Below, one piece after another: positions 44,140 through 53,230 of a stretch of 64,000 bases of DNA. The position numbers and the translations under genes are program-made. The notes below the pieces were generated by a model that made no database searches, was not told the origin of the DNA, and worked only from the letters and a program-made list of their open reading frames with translations. Location: assembly GCF_036226685.1 (NCBI RefSeq), contig NZ_CP109009.1:7839501-7903500 (forward strand), in the 5' to 3' direction. This stretch comes from Streptomyces sp. NBC_00690 (lineage in GTDB: Bacteria > Actinomycetota > Actinomycetes > Streptomycetales > Streptomycetaceae). Position 1 is the first letter of the stretch; the number at the start of each line of letters is the position of its first letter.

Positions 44140-44800
44140 CATTGGGTGGTGGTGTGGTTATGGTTTCTCTCGTAGCCAGAAGGACAGCAGGGCCTGGCAG
44201 AGACGAACTGCCGGTCAGCAGTACAGGTAGGACCCGCAGGTGCAGTACGCAGGACGGTGCGGTGGTGGAGTTCCGAAGCCAGAGCAGTTCAGGACGGCGA
44301 CGGGACTGACGGCCGGACCGGGTGGCCCGCAGTGATCAGGGGCCGCCACGGAGCAGAACCGCAGTTCAGTGGCATGAAGTACGCGGTATCCAGCAGTGAA
44401 GTCAGAGCAGCACCTCGGTGAAGGCGTCGACTGCGGACGCGCGCACCGGGAGGTTCGGCAGTGGGGTTCCAAGCCAGAGCAGACGCAGAACGGGCAAGCG
44501 GGGCTGGCTGCCGGAGCGTGACGCTTGATCAGGTCACCAGCAGTACGCAGGAGAGCGGGACAGAGTAATTCGCAGGGCCCGCATGACAGGTAGTTGTTCA
44601 TTGAGGGAAAGAACGGAGGAACCAAACACCGTCAGGATCGCCCGGGCGGAAGACGTTGGGCCCGGGTACCGCAGGACATCGATAGTGAGGTGGTCTCCGG
44701 TCAAGCAACTGCGATCCCCGCACACGCCCCCACCCCCCGCGGGCTGGTGCGGAACAAGAAGGCCGACGCAGTACCGAAGTCGGCAGATGGTGTAGCAGCT
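44140..44800. repeat. repeat-rich non-coding region ahead of the MerR-type gene
   Basis: The 13-mer GCAGTACGCAGGA occurs at 44242-44254 and 44540-44552, and TTCC(G)AAGCCAGAGCAG at 44271-44287 and 44467-44482, with degenerate relatives (GCAGTACAGG near 44218, AGTCAGAGCAG near 44400). Frames through it are poor. It may be a structured leader RNA or a decayed repeat family. Confidence 0.5.
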
Positions 44801-44805
44801 CCTTC

Positions 44806-44837
44806 GGGGCCCTGGTGCCAAACAGCACCAGGGCCCC
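44806..44837 (+). terminator. strong 13-bp hairpin just before the MerR-type gene
   Basis: GGGGCCCTGGTGC pairs perfectly with GCACCAGGGCCCC around CAAACA. No U-run follows. It ends 14 nt before the ribosome binding site, so it could end upstream transcription or act as a leader structure. Confidence 0.7.
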
Positions 44838-44865
44838 TCCGACATGTTCCACAGAGAGGTGCACA

Positions 44866-45198
44866 TTGACAGCAGACGACTCGTTCCACCGGCTCGACGA
44901 CGATGACTACCCCGCCTACACCATGGGCCGAGCAGCCGAAATACTCGGCACCACCCAAGGCTTCCTCCGCGCCATCGGTGAAGCCCGCCTCATCACACCC
45001 CTGCGCTCCGAGGGCGGACACCGCCGCTACTCCCGCTACCAACTGCGCATCGCGGCCCGCGCCCGCGAGCTCGTCGACCAGGGCACGCCCGTCGAAGCCG
45101 CCTGCCGCATCGTCATCCTCGAAGACCAACTCGAAGAAGCTCAACGCAACAACGCCGAACACCGACGCGCCGTTGAATCAACTACGGCTGTGAGCTGA
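44866..45198 (+). CDS. MerR-family regulator with TTG start, 110 aa
   Basis: LTADDSFHRLDDDDYPAYTM starts at TTG 44866 behind AGAGAGGT. The winged helix is TMGRAAEILGTTQGFLRAIG, EARLITPLRSEGGHRRYSRY, QLRIAARARELVDQG, and a short coiled coil (VILEDQLEEAQRNNAEHRR) follows for dimerisation. There is no effector domain. The long repeat-rich leader and hairpin suggest post-transcriptional control. Confidence 0.85.
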   Translation: MTADDSFHRLDDDDYPAYTMGRAAEILGTTQGFLRAIGEARLITPLRSEGGHRRYSRYQLRIAARARELVDQGTPVEAACRIVILEDQLEEAQRNNAEHRRAVESTTAVS

Positions 45199-45652
45199 GA
45201 CGCACGGGACCCATCGGCTTCACCGGAAAGCTCTGCGGCGCGGCACGGACAATCTGCCTTCCCAGCACCACAGCGGCGCGGCCAAGGCGGATGGAACAGC
45301 GATGCCAGGCGATGATCCGGCCCTGCCGACGGTGCTGCTCCTGGGGAAACGAGCCGCCGATTCGACGGCCGAGGGCTGTCCCGGTCGGCCCTCGGTCCGC
45401 AGGATACTGTCCGGCGGGCGGCGCTCCGGTCGCCTTCTTACTGGTCCATGCAGCAGGTAGTGCCCGATCACACTGGTTCAGTGCGATGGGACTCGCTGAT
45501 GCACCACTTGGGCCCGGATACGCCGGTGAAGAACAGCATTGGCGGTACGCGGTCGGTTGACACCTTGCGGACGTGAAGATCGGCACGCGTCCGGTCCGTC
45601 CGCGATGCCGCCGTACAGCCGGTGCTTTCCCCAGGCCCCCAGGAGGGGCGCG
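45199..45652. other. intergenic stretch
   Basis: Between the convergent MerR-type and MocR genes. No gene supported on either strand. Confidence 0.35.
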
Positions 45653-47044
45653 TCAGTCGGGGATCGTGGTGGACTCCGCCAGGAGATCGGCGAGCCGGTG
45701 GCTCATTGCCGGCTCCATGCGTGAGGTCGCCACTCGAATGTGGGCGGGGCCGCGCGAGGGGTAGGAAGTGGCGCCGGCCAGTACCAGCACACCGTGGGCG
45801 GCCAGATACTCCACCGTGCGTGCCTCGCTGCGTACCGGTATCCAAGCGCAGAACCCGTCGGAGCCGGTGATTTCCACGCCACGGTCCCGCAGTAGTCCTG
45901 TCAGCACCGAGAGCCGTTCGGCGTACACGTCGCGGGCATGGGCGATGCCGTCGCTGGTCTGCTCGTCTTCCAGGAGCCAGGCGAGCGCATTCTGGAGGAT
46001 GCGGGAGGTCCACTGCCGGGTCAGCCGGATCTGCGCGTGGATCAGGTTCATTCGGGCGCTGGGCGCACCGACGACCGCCAGCCGTAGGTCGGGGCCGTAG
46101 GACTTCTCGTAGGATTTGATGTGGATGGTCTGCTCCGGCAGATGCTGTCCGACGCTGTACAACTCCTTCGAGGACAGGGAGTTGAGATCGTCGTACTCGA
46201 CGACCACCGTCGAGGGCTGCAGTCCCACGAGGGCGGCGATCCGCCGGGCTCGGCGTTCGACGGTGGCAAATCCCGTGGGGATTTGGGCCCGCGGCTGGAA
46301 GAACACCGCCACCGGACGGGTCTTGAGTGCGTCCGCGAGCCGCGCCGACGACAGGCCATCGTCGAGATAGGGCACCTCGATGACGGTCAGCCCCAGATCG
46401 TGCATCAGGTGCAGCATCTGGGGCTGGCTCGGGCTCTCCACGACGATGCGATCGCCGGGGACGGACAGCGACTGGAGCACTGTCCAGACGGCGTCCGAAG
46501 CGCCGTTGGCGACGGCGTACGCCTCCGCCCGGTACGGCCAGCCTGGCTCGACCACTGCGCGCAGCGCGGGCAGGATCGGCGAGTCGTAGTACTCGTCCAG
46601 GCCGGGCAGGTCTGCGGCGCTCGCCAGGGCGGGTGCCAGGAGCGGGAGCAGCCCGAGATCGGGGTAGAGCAATCGGAGGTCGGAACGGGCGTGGACGATC
46701 GACGCGGGTTCGATGTGGGTGACCAGACCGACGGGGCCGGTCACCCGGGTGCCGGACTTGCCGGTGCCCACGATGAGCCCCCGCTTCTTCAGGAGCGCCC
46801 ACGCCGACGACACCGTCGCGGGACTCACCCGTAGGACTTCTGCGAGGGCTCGTACTTGCGGGAGCCGGTCGCCGGGCGTCAGTTCCCCGGAGCGGATCAG
46901 CTCAGCGACGTGCGAGGCGATGCCGCGGGCGGAGGGGTCGCGGATGCCTGTGGTCAGCCGGGTCAGTCCGGGCGGTTTCCCGGGCCTGGGCAGGCCGTCG
47001 CGGTCCGGTGTTCCGTCGTTGGTGCCGTGTGCTGTCGCCGTCAT
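45653..47044 (-). CDS. MocR-type GntR/aminotransferase regulator
   Basis: 463 residues. GntR winged helix (about 38-105: HVAELIRSGELTPGDRLPQV, ALAEVLRVSPATVSSAWALL) fused to a fold-type I aminotransferase domain. The PLP lysine lies in HIKSYEKSYGPDLR and ANGASDAVWTVLQSL, VVVEYDDLNSLSSKE are the cofactor-binding parts. It lies 60 nt downstream of the transporter operon on the same strand, suggesting control of that operon by an amino compound. Confidence 0.9.
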   Translation of the reverse strand: MTATAHGTNDGTPDRDGLPRPGKPPGLTRLTTGIRDPSARGIASHVAELIRSGELTPGDRLPQVRALAEVLRVSPATVSSAWALLKKRGLIVGTGKSGTRVTGPVGLVTHIEPASIVHARSDLRLLYPDLGLLPLLAPALASAADLPGLDEYYDSPILPALRAVVEPGWPYRAEAYAVANGASDAVWTVLQSLSVPGDRIVVESPSQPQMLHLMHDLGLTVIEVPYLDDGLSSARLADALKTRPVAVFFQPRAQIPTGFATVERRARRIAALVGLQPSTVVVEYDDLNSLSSKELYSVGQHLPEQTIHIKSYEKSYGPDLRLAVVGAPSARMNLIHAQIRLTRQWTSRILQNALAWLLEDEQTSDGIAHARDVYAERLSVLTGLLRDRGVEITGSDGFCAWIPVRSEARTVEYLAAHGVLVLAGATSYPSRGPAHIRVATSRMEPAMSHRLADLLAESTTIPD

Positions 47045-47104
47045 CGTCGCCCGCTCATTCGCTGCTCGCTACCGTGGTCGCCTTTGTGTGCCCTCTTCAC
47101 CGGC

Positions 47105-47905
47105 TCACCGGTCGGGTGCGCCTGCGGCCCGCGTCCCGTACAGCGTGTTTTCCAGGAACGCCTGGGTCACCGGGTTGCGCGGCGCGTCGAGCACCTGTTG
47201 GGTGGGGCCGTCCTCCACGACCAACCCGTCCGCGATGACGACCACACGGGAGGCTGCGGCCCGTGCGAAGCCGATCTCGTGTGTGACCACGACCATCGTC
47301 GAGCCGCCGTCGGCGAGTCGTTTCATCACCGAGGTCACCTCTCCGACATTGGCGGGGTCCAGGGCGGATGTCGGCTCGTCGAACAGCAGCAGCTCGGGGT
47401 CCATCGCCAGGGCTCGTGCGATGGAGACCCGCTGTTGCTGCCCGCCCGATAGGTGCTTCGGGTATGACGACGCCCGATCTTCGAGGCCGACCGTCGCCAG
47501 CAGGCGTAGGCCCAGTTCCCGTGCCTCGTTGCGGTCCAGGCCGCGAACGCGGACCGGGCCTTCGGTCACATTGCGCAGCACGGTCCAGTGCGGGAAGAGG
47601 TTGAAGTTCTGGAACACCATTCCGGTACGACTGCGTTGGCGGGCGATCTCGGTCTCGGTGAGCATGCGCGGTCCGCGGCGGGTGGTGGTGAAGCCGACCA
47701 GTTCGCCGCCGAGCGAGATCGACCCGCTGTCGGGCCGCTCCAGGTGGTTGACGCACCGGAGCATGGTGGACTTGCCGGACCCTGAGGCGCCGAGGACGGC
47801 GACGGTCTCGCCGCGGGCCACGTCGAGGCTGATGCCGCGGAGTACCTCGGTCGCTCCGTAGCGCTTGCGTAGATCGCGGATCGACAGCAGGGGAAGATCG
47901 CTCAC
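47105..47905 (-). CDS. polar amino-acid ABC transporter ATPase
   Basis: 266 residues. Walker A GASGSGKST, Q-loop VFQNFNLFPHWTVLRNV, signature LSGGQQQRVSIARALA, Walker B LLLFDEPTSALDP and H-loop VVVTHEIGFA. This is the PotA/GlnQ-like polar amino-acid (PAAT) group. The GTG at 47905 overlaps the permease stop (GTGA). A longer frame upstream is antisense to the permease and binder genes. Confidence 0.93.
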   Translation of the reverse strand: MSDLPLLSIRDLRKRYGATEVLRGISLDVARGETVAVLGASGSGKSTMLRCVNHLERPDSGSISLGGELVGFTTTRRGPRMLTETEIARQRSRTGMVFQNFNLFPHWTVLRNVTEGPVRVRGLDRNEARELGLRLLATVGLEDRASSYPKHLSGGQQQRVSIARALAMDPELLLFDEPTSALDPANVGEVTSVMKRLADGGSTMVVVTHEIGFARAAASRVVVIADGLVVEDGPTQQVLDAPRNPVTQAFLENTLYGTRAAGAPDR

Positions 47906-48879
47906 TTGGGGTTCGCCTCCGTTCGTCCCCGGCCGCGAGGGCGCAGTCGTGAGACCCGCCGCGCGATCCAGGTCCCGGCGTTCGTCGGCACGGCGCGGGT
48001 GGCGCCCTTTGCGTAGTACGCCTCGATGAAGTACTGGAAGAAGTTCAGCACCGTGGTCAGCACCAGGTACCAGATACAGGCGACGATCAGCAGCGGGACC
48101 GTCTGGAAGGTGTCGCTGAAGATCTCCTGCGCCGAGAACAGCAGTTCGGCGCCGCCGATCACACTGACCAGGGAGGTCGCCTTGGTCATCCCGATGATCT
48201 GGCTGAACGTCGGTGGCACGATAAACCGCATCGCCTGCGGCAGCCTGATCTTCAGGAAGATCGTCATCGGCTTCATACCGACCGAACGCGCCGCGTCCGT
48301 CTGGCCCTCGTCGACGGCGAGGAGGCCCGCGCGGTAGATCTCCGCCTGGTAGGCCGCCTCGTGCAGCCCCAGCCCGACGACGGCTGCGAAGAAGGGGGTG
48401 ATCACCGCGTTGGCGTCCGCCTCCCAGAAGACGGGCCCGAACGGTATCCCGATGCCGATCTTCGGCATCAGCAGCGCGATGTTGAACCAGAAGATCAGCT
48501 GGACGAGCTGGGGCGTGCCCCGGAAGACCCAGATGTAGCCGGCCGCGAACGCCCGCAGCACCGGGTTGGTGGTGATGCGGAAGGCGGCGAGCACGCCGCC
48601 GAAGACCACGCCGATGGCCATCGCCAGAACCGTCAGGTAGCAGGTGACGAGCAGGCCGTGGAGGATCCGGGTGTCGAAGAGGTGGCGTGCGACGACGTCC
48701 CACTCGAAGTTCGGGTTGCGCACCATCATGGTGCCGAGCTGGGCGAGCAGGACGCCGGCCAGCAGTGCGGTCACCCAGGTCCAGGGCTGGGGCGCCCGGC
48801 GGGCGTCCTCGATGTCGGCTCGGGGGTCGGGTGCGCTCCGGTCGGTGGTGGGCACGGTGTCCGCGCCGGCCGTCTTCAC
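47902..48879 (-). CDS. polar amino-acid ABC transporter permease
   Basis: 325 residues with an N-terminal tail, one extra helix and the HisM/GlnP-type domain: GLLVTCYLTVLAMAIGVVFG, YIWVFRGTPQLVQLIFWFNI and the EAA loop AYQAEIYRAGLLAVDEGQTD, AARSVGM. It is probably a homodimer, as no second permease gene is present. Three bases after the binding-protein gene. Confidence 0.93.
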   Translation of the reverse strand: MKTAGADTVPTTDRSAPDPRADIEDARRAPQPWTWVTALLAGVLLAQLGTMMVRNPNFEWDVVARHLFDTRILHGLLVTCYLTVLAMAIGVVFGGVLAAFRITTNPVLRAFAAGYIWVFRGTPQLVQLIFWFNIALLMPKIGIGIPFGPVFWEADANAVITPFFAAVVGLGLHEAAYQAEIYRAGLLAVDEGQTDAARSVGMKPMTIFLKIRLPQAMRFIVPPTFSQIIGMTKATSLVSVIGGAELLFSAQEIFSDTFQTVPLLIVACIWYLVLTTVLNFFQYFIEAYYAKGATRAVPTNAGTWIARRVSRLRPRGRGRTEANPK

Positions 48880-48882
48880 CGG

Positions 48883-49812
48883 TCAGCTCCCGGTCTTCGC
48901 GAGGTTGACACCCGGGGCGTCGATCATCTGCTCGGTCAGCCCGTACTTCTTCATGATCCGCTCGTAGTCGCCGTTGTCGAAGAGCTTCTGGAACGCGGCC
49001 AGGACGGTGGGCGTCAGTGGCGACTTCACCGGGAGGATCATTCCCTGGAAGAGGTTGTCGAAGCCGTTCGCGGTCTCCTTCCCGGCCAGCTCCAGCGCTC
49101 CGTCCGACGTGGTCGCGTAGAACGACAGGGGGGCGCCGGAGGCGAAGAAGGCGTCCGCTCGCCGGGACTTGACGGCGAGCACGCCCTCGGGGACCGACTT
49201 CAGGGCGACGATGTTCACCGCCTGCTTCCCGGCGCTCTCGCACTTCTTCGACTGGTCGGTCAGGACCGCGTACGCCGAGCCCATTCCGGCGGGGCCGAGC
49301 GCCGCGACGGAACGGCCGCACATCTCGCCCAGGGTGTTGATCTTCTTCGGGTTGCCCTGGGGGACGAGGAAGGGGACGATCTCGCGGACCACGTCCACGA
49401 GTTCGACATTGGTGGCCTTGCCGGTGTCGCCGTAAGGGTTGAACCCGGCGTCGTACCGGCCCGAAGCCACTGCGGCGAACGCGCCCGCGAGGTCGTTCAC
49501 CGGGACGTATTCGAGCTTGACGCCCAGGACCTCGCCGAGCCTGCCGGTCAGCTCGGCGGCTGCACCCGTGTAGTTGGCGCCGTTCTTCTTCCACCAGGGC
49601 GGATTGACCCCGGGCATGACGACGACGAGCTTCTTCGCGTCCTTGACCTTCTGCGGCAGGGCGTCGTGCAGTGCCTGGTCGACCGCGGCGGCCTTCCGGG
49701 GGGTGCGGTCGCCCGCGTCTGCCCCGGATTCATTCGTGCAGGCCGTGAGGCCCGCGGCCACGGTCAGGCTCAGAACGGCCGCGGTGATGGTTCTCCGGCG
49801 TGGTGTGCGCAT
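48883..49812 (-). CDS. ABC transporter substrate-binding lipoprotein
   Basis: 309 residues. MRTPRRRTITAAVLSLTVAA and lipobox LTAC, then a SBP_bac_3 domain (VVVMPGVNPPWWKKNGANYT, VNDLAGAFAAVASGRYDAGF, GEMCGRSVAALGPAGMGSAY). The length and domain fit polar amino acids or small organic amines. The residues that contact an alpha-amino acid are not obvious, so the ligand may be unusual. Confidence 0.92.
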   Translation of the reverse strand: MRTPRRRTITAAVLSLTVAAGLTACTNESGADAGDRTPRKAAAVDQALHDALPQKVKDAKKLVVVMPGVNPPWWKKNGANYTGAAAELTGRLGEVLGVKLEYVPVNDLAGAFAAVASGRYDAGFNPYGDTGKATNVELVDVVREIVPFLVPQGNPKKINTLGEMCGRSVAALGPAGMGSAYAVLTDQSKKCESAGKQAVNIVALKSVPEGVLAVKSRRADAFFASGAPLSFYATTSDGALELAGKETANGFDNLFQGMILPVKSPLTPTVLAAFQKLFDNGDYERIMKKYGLTEQMIDAPGVNLAKTGS

Positions 49813-49817
49813 GCTCC

Positions 49818-50807
49818 TCAACCTCTTCTGCTCGTGTGGTCCACCACTTCGGCGGGGCGGGCCACGGGGTTCGGGGTGTGGGCGGTACGGGGAAGGGGGA
49901 CAGGGGCCGGGCCGGGGGTGCCCTGGGCCGGTGCGGTCCGTGTGATCAGCTCCGGGTCGACGCGGAACCGGCGTTGGGCCAGGACGGGCATCTCCTGGCG
50001 GGCCCGATCCAGGGCCGCGCGGGAGAGGCGGTGGGTCAAGGTGGTGACCTCGGGGCCCGCCATCGCGTGGACGACACCGTCCGGGGCGACGACGAGACTG
50101 CGGCCGATGCGATTGCCGCCGGCTTGCCCCGCAGCCGCGAGATAGCAGGTGTTCTCCAGGGCCCTGGCCCGGCACAGGGTCGTCCAGTGCTCTTCCTTGA
50201 GCGGGCCCGCGACCCAGGACGCAGGAGCCAGCAGCACATCGACGCCCCGGTCGGCGAGCAGCCGGGAGATCTCCGGGAAGCGAAGGTCGTAGCAGTTCAC
50301 CATCCCGATGCAGAAACCTTTCACCTGGAATGTCTCCAGGATTCCGTCACCGGGTGAGATGGTCGCCGACTCGATGAACGAGAAGGCGTCGTAGAGGTGG
50401 ACCTTCCGGTAGACCGCCACCACCTGGCCGTCCTGGGCGGCGACGAGGGTATTGAACGGAGGGCCGTCCGGATTGCTCTCGACAGTGCCGACGACCACGG
50501 TGGGCCCGGTCGCAGGGCCGCCGCGGTCGGCCCCGACAGGGTCGGGGGCTCCGCTTGGACCGTCGGACCGATCGGTTGCCGTCGCTGCGACGACCGCCGC
50601 TACGAACCCCTCGTCCAACCGTTCCGCGACGAGCCTGGTGCCCGGCTCGTCGGAGCGACTGGCGGTTGTCTCGGGAAAGACCAGCAGGTCTACCCCATCG
50701 GCCCGGGCCTCGGCGATTCCCGTCAGGACCGACTCCAGATTGCCGGCGGGATCGATCCCGGAGTGGAGTTGGACGCAGCGGACGAGCATTCCTTCCCCCG
50801 CGCTCAT
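49818..50807 (-). CDS. nitrilase-superfamily C-N hydrolase (omega-amidase-like)
   Basis: 329 residues from ATG 50807, which overlaps the upstream stop. The Glu-Lys-Cys triad is visible: LLVFPETT, VYRKVHLYD and GMVNCYDLRFPE. DAFSFIESATISPGD, WVAGPLKEEHWTTLCRARAL and ENTCYLAAAGQAGG are typical of omega-amidase/Nit2 enzymes that hydrolyse omega-amides of dicarboxylates. The C-terminal 50 residues are Pro-rich and dispensable-looking. Confidence 0.9.
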   Translation of the reverse strand: MSAGEGMLVRCVQLHSGIDPAGNLESVLTGIAEARADGVDLLVFPETTASRSDEPGTRLVAERLDEGFVAAVVAATATDRSDGPSGAPDPVGADRGGPATGPTVVVGTVESNPDGPPFNTLVAAQDGQVVAVYRKVHLYDAFSFIESATISPGDGILETFQVKGFCIGMVNCYDLRFPEISRLLADRGVDVLLAPASWVAGPLKEEHWTTLCRARALENTCYLAAAGQAGGNRIGRSLVVAPDGVVHAMAGPEVTTLTHRLSRAALDRARQEMPVLAQRRFRVDPELITRTAPAQGTPGPAPVPLPRTAHTPNPVARPAEVVDHTSRRG

Positions 50808-51463
50808 CCCAGGCCCCCGCGGTCGGCGCCGGTCAGGGCGGCCAGGGCGGTGCCTGCCCGGACTCCGCCGCGCAGATCCAGCCGGGCGGTCTCGTCCTCG
50901 AACCGCAGCAGCCGGCCGGCGATCTCCGCCGCCTCGTCGGCCGGGACGACCGCGATGCCGTCCCCGTCGCCGAAGATGATGTCGCCCGGCATGACGACCA
51001 CACCGCCGATACTCACCGGCACATTGATCCGGCCTTCCAACGACAGCACCCGGGTGGTGAGCGACGTGACCCCGCGGGAGTAGACCGGGAAGCCCAGTTC
51101 CCGTATCTCCTCCACGTCGTTGGTCGAACCGTCGCACACGGCGGCCACCGCGCCCAGGTCCGCCGCGATAGCGGCGAGGGTCCCGCCGAAGCTGGAGCGG
51201 CGGTCGTCGCCGGACTGGTCGATGACCACCACATCGCCTGGCCGGAGCAGGCTCATCGCACGGTGCACCGCGGTGGAGTCGACATGGGGGATCTTGATGG
51301 TGAGCGCCGGCCCGGCGAACGGCCCGCACTGCGCCACAGGGCGCAGCCCCCGCGGGAATCCGAAGTCCGTGAGGTGTCCCAGGGCGGCGGTGCCGACGCG
51401 GGTGAAAGCCTCGACGACCTCGGAATCCGGTCGCTTGAAATCGGAGCCGATCAGGAATGACAT
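50804..51463 (-). CDS. RraA-like / HMG-CHA aldolase-family protein
   Basis: 219 residues from ATG 51463. VDSTAVHRAMSLLRPGDVVV, IDQSGDDRRSSFGGTLAAIA, LGAVAAVCDGSTNDVEEIRE and GDIIFGDGDGIAVVP are the RraA-like fold with the G-G-x(20)-R-D region partly changed (the usual RD appears as DG). Catalytic members are 4-hydroxy-4-methyl-2-oxoglutarate/4-carboxy-4-hydroxy-2-oxoadipate aldolases of aromatic degradation. First gene of the operon. Confidence 0.82.
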   Translation of the reverse strand: MSFLIGSDFKRPDSEVVEAFTRVGTAALGHLTDFGFPRGLRPVAQCGPFAGPALTIKIPHVDSTAVHRAMSLLRPGDVVVIDQSGDDRRSSFGGTLAAIAADLGAVAAVCDGSTNDVEEIRELGFPVYSRGVTSLTTRVLSLEGRINVPVSIGGVVVMPGDIIFGDGDGIAVVPADEAAEIAGRLLRFEDETARLDLRGGVRAGTALAALTGADRGGLG

Positions 51464-51767
51464 GGTGCGTTCTCGCCGCCGCTCATACTCGGGAGTGGGA
51501 TGAGAAGGAGTATGGGCAGGCGTTCGTTCAGGTGCAATAGGTTCTGTTACTGAACGAAAACCATGGGTGGCCACTGCGGGAGGGGCCGGCACCCCATGGA
51601 GGCAGGTAACACCTGTTCACAGGGGTCAGGTGCACGTGAGCAGAGCCGGCTGGAGCAGTCGTGAGCGCCCCGCTTTTGTTCAGGAACATCAGCCCATGGA
51701 TTCCGGGTGCGGGCCTCGGGAGAATCAGATTACGACCGTTGAGAATTTCGACCGTGAGGGAATTCGT
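51464..51767. other. divergent promoter region
   Basis: Between the minus-strand transporter operon and the plus-strand hydrolase gene. A perfect inverted repeat (next entry) and CAGGTAACACCTG near 51602-51614, also dyadic, are the visible signals. Confidence 0.4.
51523..51558. promoter_or_regulatory. inverted repeat, candidate operator
   Basis: TTCGTTCAG (51523-51531) and CTGAACGAA (51550-51558) are perfectly inverted with an 18-nt spacer. The position between divergent genes fits an operator for the MocR or GntR protein of this island. Confidence 0.45.
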
Positions 51768-52667
51768 GTGCACCACGTCGAAGAAGGGGCTGTCGAATTC
51801 GACGGCCATCGGACGTACTACCGCGTCACCACCGACGCCCGATCCAATGGACGTTCGGAGCGACCCCTGGTGGTCGTCCACGGCGGGCCGGGCTGTACCC
51901 ATGACTACCTGCTGAGCCTCACCGACCTGGTGTCGCCCGAGCGGTCGGTCATCCACTACGACCAACTCGGGAACGGGCGCTCGACCCATCTGCCCAACCA
52001 GCGGGGCGAGTTCTGGACCGTTGAGTTGTTCCTCCGGGAACTCGATCGACTGCTGGAGACGCTCGGAGTCACCGACTACGACCTGTTGGGCCAGTCCTGG
52101 GGCGGCATGCTGGCGGCCGAGCACGCGGTACGGCGGCCCGCCGGACTGCGCAGGCTGGTGATCGCCAACTCACCAGCGTCGATGGACCTGTGGAGCCTAG
52201 AGGCCGCCCGGCTGCGAGCGGCACTGCCACGGGAGGTACAGGGAATCTTGGCCGCGCACGAAGAGGCGGGGACGACGAACTCGCCGGCGTACGGGGAGGC
52301 ATCCGCGGAGTACTACCGCCGCCATGTCTGCCGCGTTGACCCGACACCCCCTGAGGTCGCCCGTACCTTTGAGTGGATCGCCACCGACCCGACCGTCTAC
52401 CACACCATGAACGGCCCGACGGAATTCCATGTGGTCGGCACCCTGCGCGGCTGGTCGATCGTCGATCGGCTGTCCGCCGTCGCCGTCCCCACACTGGTGA
52501 TCAACGGTGCGTTCGACGAAGCGGGCGACGACACCGTGCGCCCCTTCGTCGAACGCATCCCGGACGCCCGCTGGATCCGCTTCGACGCGTCCAGCCATAT
52601 GCCACACATCGAGGAACGCGAGGCGTACATGGCCGCAGTCGCAGACTTCCTGAACGGACGCCCGTAG
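51768..52667 (+). CDS. proline iminopeptidase-like alpha/beta hydrolase (S33)
   Basis: 299 residues from GTG 51768, chosen because GAGGGAA stands just upstream and similarity begins at EGAVEFDGHRTYYRV. HGGPG (oxyanion), YDQLGNGRSTHLP, nucleophile GQSWGG, acid in NGAFDEAGD and His in SSHMPH. S33 members cut N-terminal Pro or hydrolyse amino-acid amides and small peptides. It fits the amide- and peptide-cleaving theme of the island. Confidence 0.88.
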   Translation: MHHVEEGAVEFDGHRTYYRVTTDARSNGRSERPLVVVHGGPGCTHDYLLSLTDLVSPERSVIHYDQLGNGRSTHLPNQRGEFWTVELFLRELDRLLETLGVTDYDLLGQSWGGMLAAEHAVRRPAGLRRLVIANSPASMDLWSLEAARLRAALPREVQGILAAHEEAGTTNSPAYGEASAEYYRRHVCRVDPTPPEVARTFEWIATDPTVYHTMNGPTEFHVVGTLRGWSIVDRLSAVAVPTLVINGAFDEAGDDTVRPFVERIPDARWIRFDASSHMPHIEEREAYMAAVADFLNGRP

Positions 52668-53230
52668 GCGGCCAAGACGTCCGGAGCGCCGCAGGAAACA
52701 TGAGAGTGCGCCCGAGATCCTCTCGACGCCTGAATCAGTGTGAACGGCCCATCGATCGTCCGGTGCAACATGCTCAGGGACGAGCGTCAGTGTGGCTGCC
52801 TCTGCCACTCCGCTGCCGTGGAGCCAGGGCGGTGGGGGCGGCTCGACATGAGAGGTCCAGGAGGACAGTGCCGGGTCCGGGCCGTCCAAGGCGCTCGGTC
52901 ATGTGAGTCCGGTGGCGTGCGCGCAGTGTAGACACCGCCTCACCGCCTGGAGAGTGGTGTTGCCGTGGTCTGAGCAAGGTGCATTCGGAGGAGCATGCTC
53001 CGGCCGTGCTTCCCTGCGAGTGAGTACGGTGCCGGGCCGGTTCGCCTGTGGAGCGGAGCTGTCGGGTCATCTGGCACCGCGGGCTGCGATGTCCGGTGAA
53101 CTCATCCGGTGCTTGCTCTGGTCGCGCGGCCGAGCTGGGAAGTTGCCACCAGCTCGGCCGCCGTTTTCGTACCGGTCTCGGTGCTCGCACGCACCGACCG
53201 GCACCAGGCTTGCCCCCGTTTCACGGACTC
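52668..53230. other. 560-bp stretch between convergent genes
   Basis: No gene supported. It contains the hairpin at 53127-53160. Confidence 0.4.
53127..53160. terminator. 12-bp perfect hairpin, probable bidirectional terminator
   Basis: CGGCCGAGCTGG pairs with CCAGCTCGGCCG around a 10-nt loop, and CCGTTTTCG follows. It lies between convergent genes and could serve both. Confidence 0.6.

Noticed and set aside
43072..44142. 356-codon minus-strand ORF
   Set aside because: Shadow of the RsbW-like gene with His/Arg/Pro-rich translation.
45291..45560. 89-codon plus-strand frame between the MerR-type and MocR genes
   Set aside because: No domain and no ribosome binding site; the opposite strand is equally open.
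47105..49594. 829-codon minus-strand frame joining the ATPase to upstream sequence
   Set aside because: Only the last 266 codons match an ABC ATPase; the rest is out of frame across the permease and binding-protein genes.
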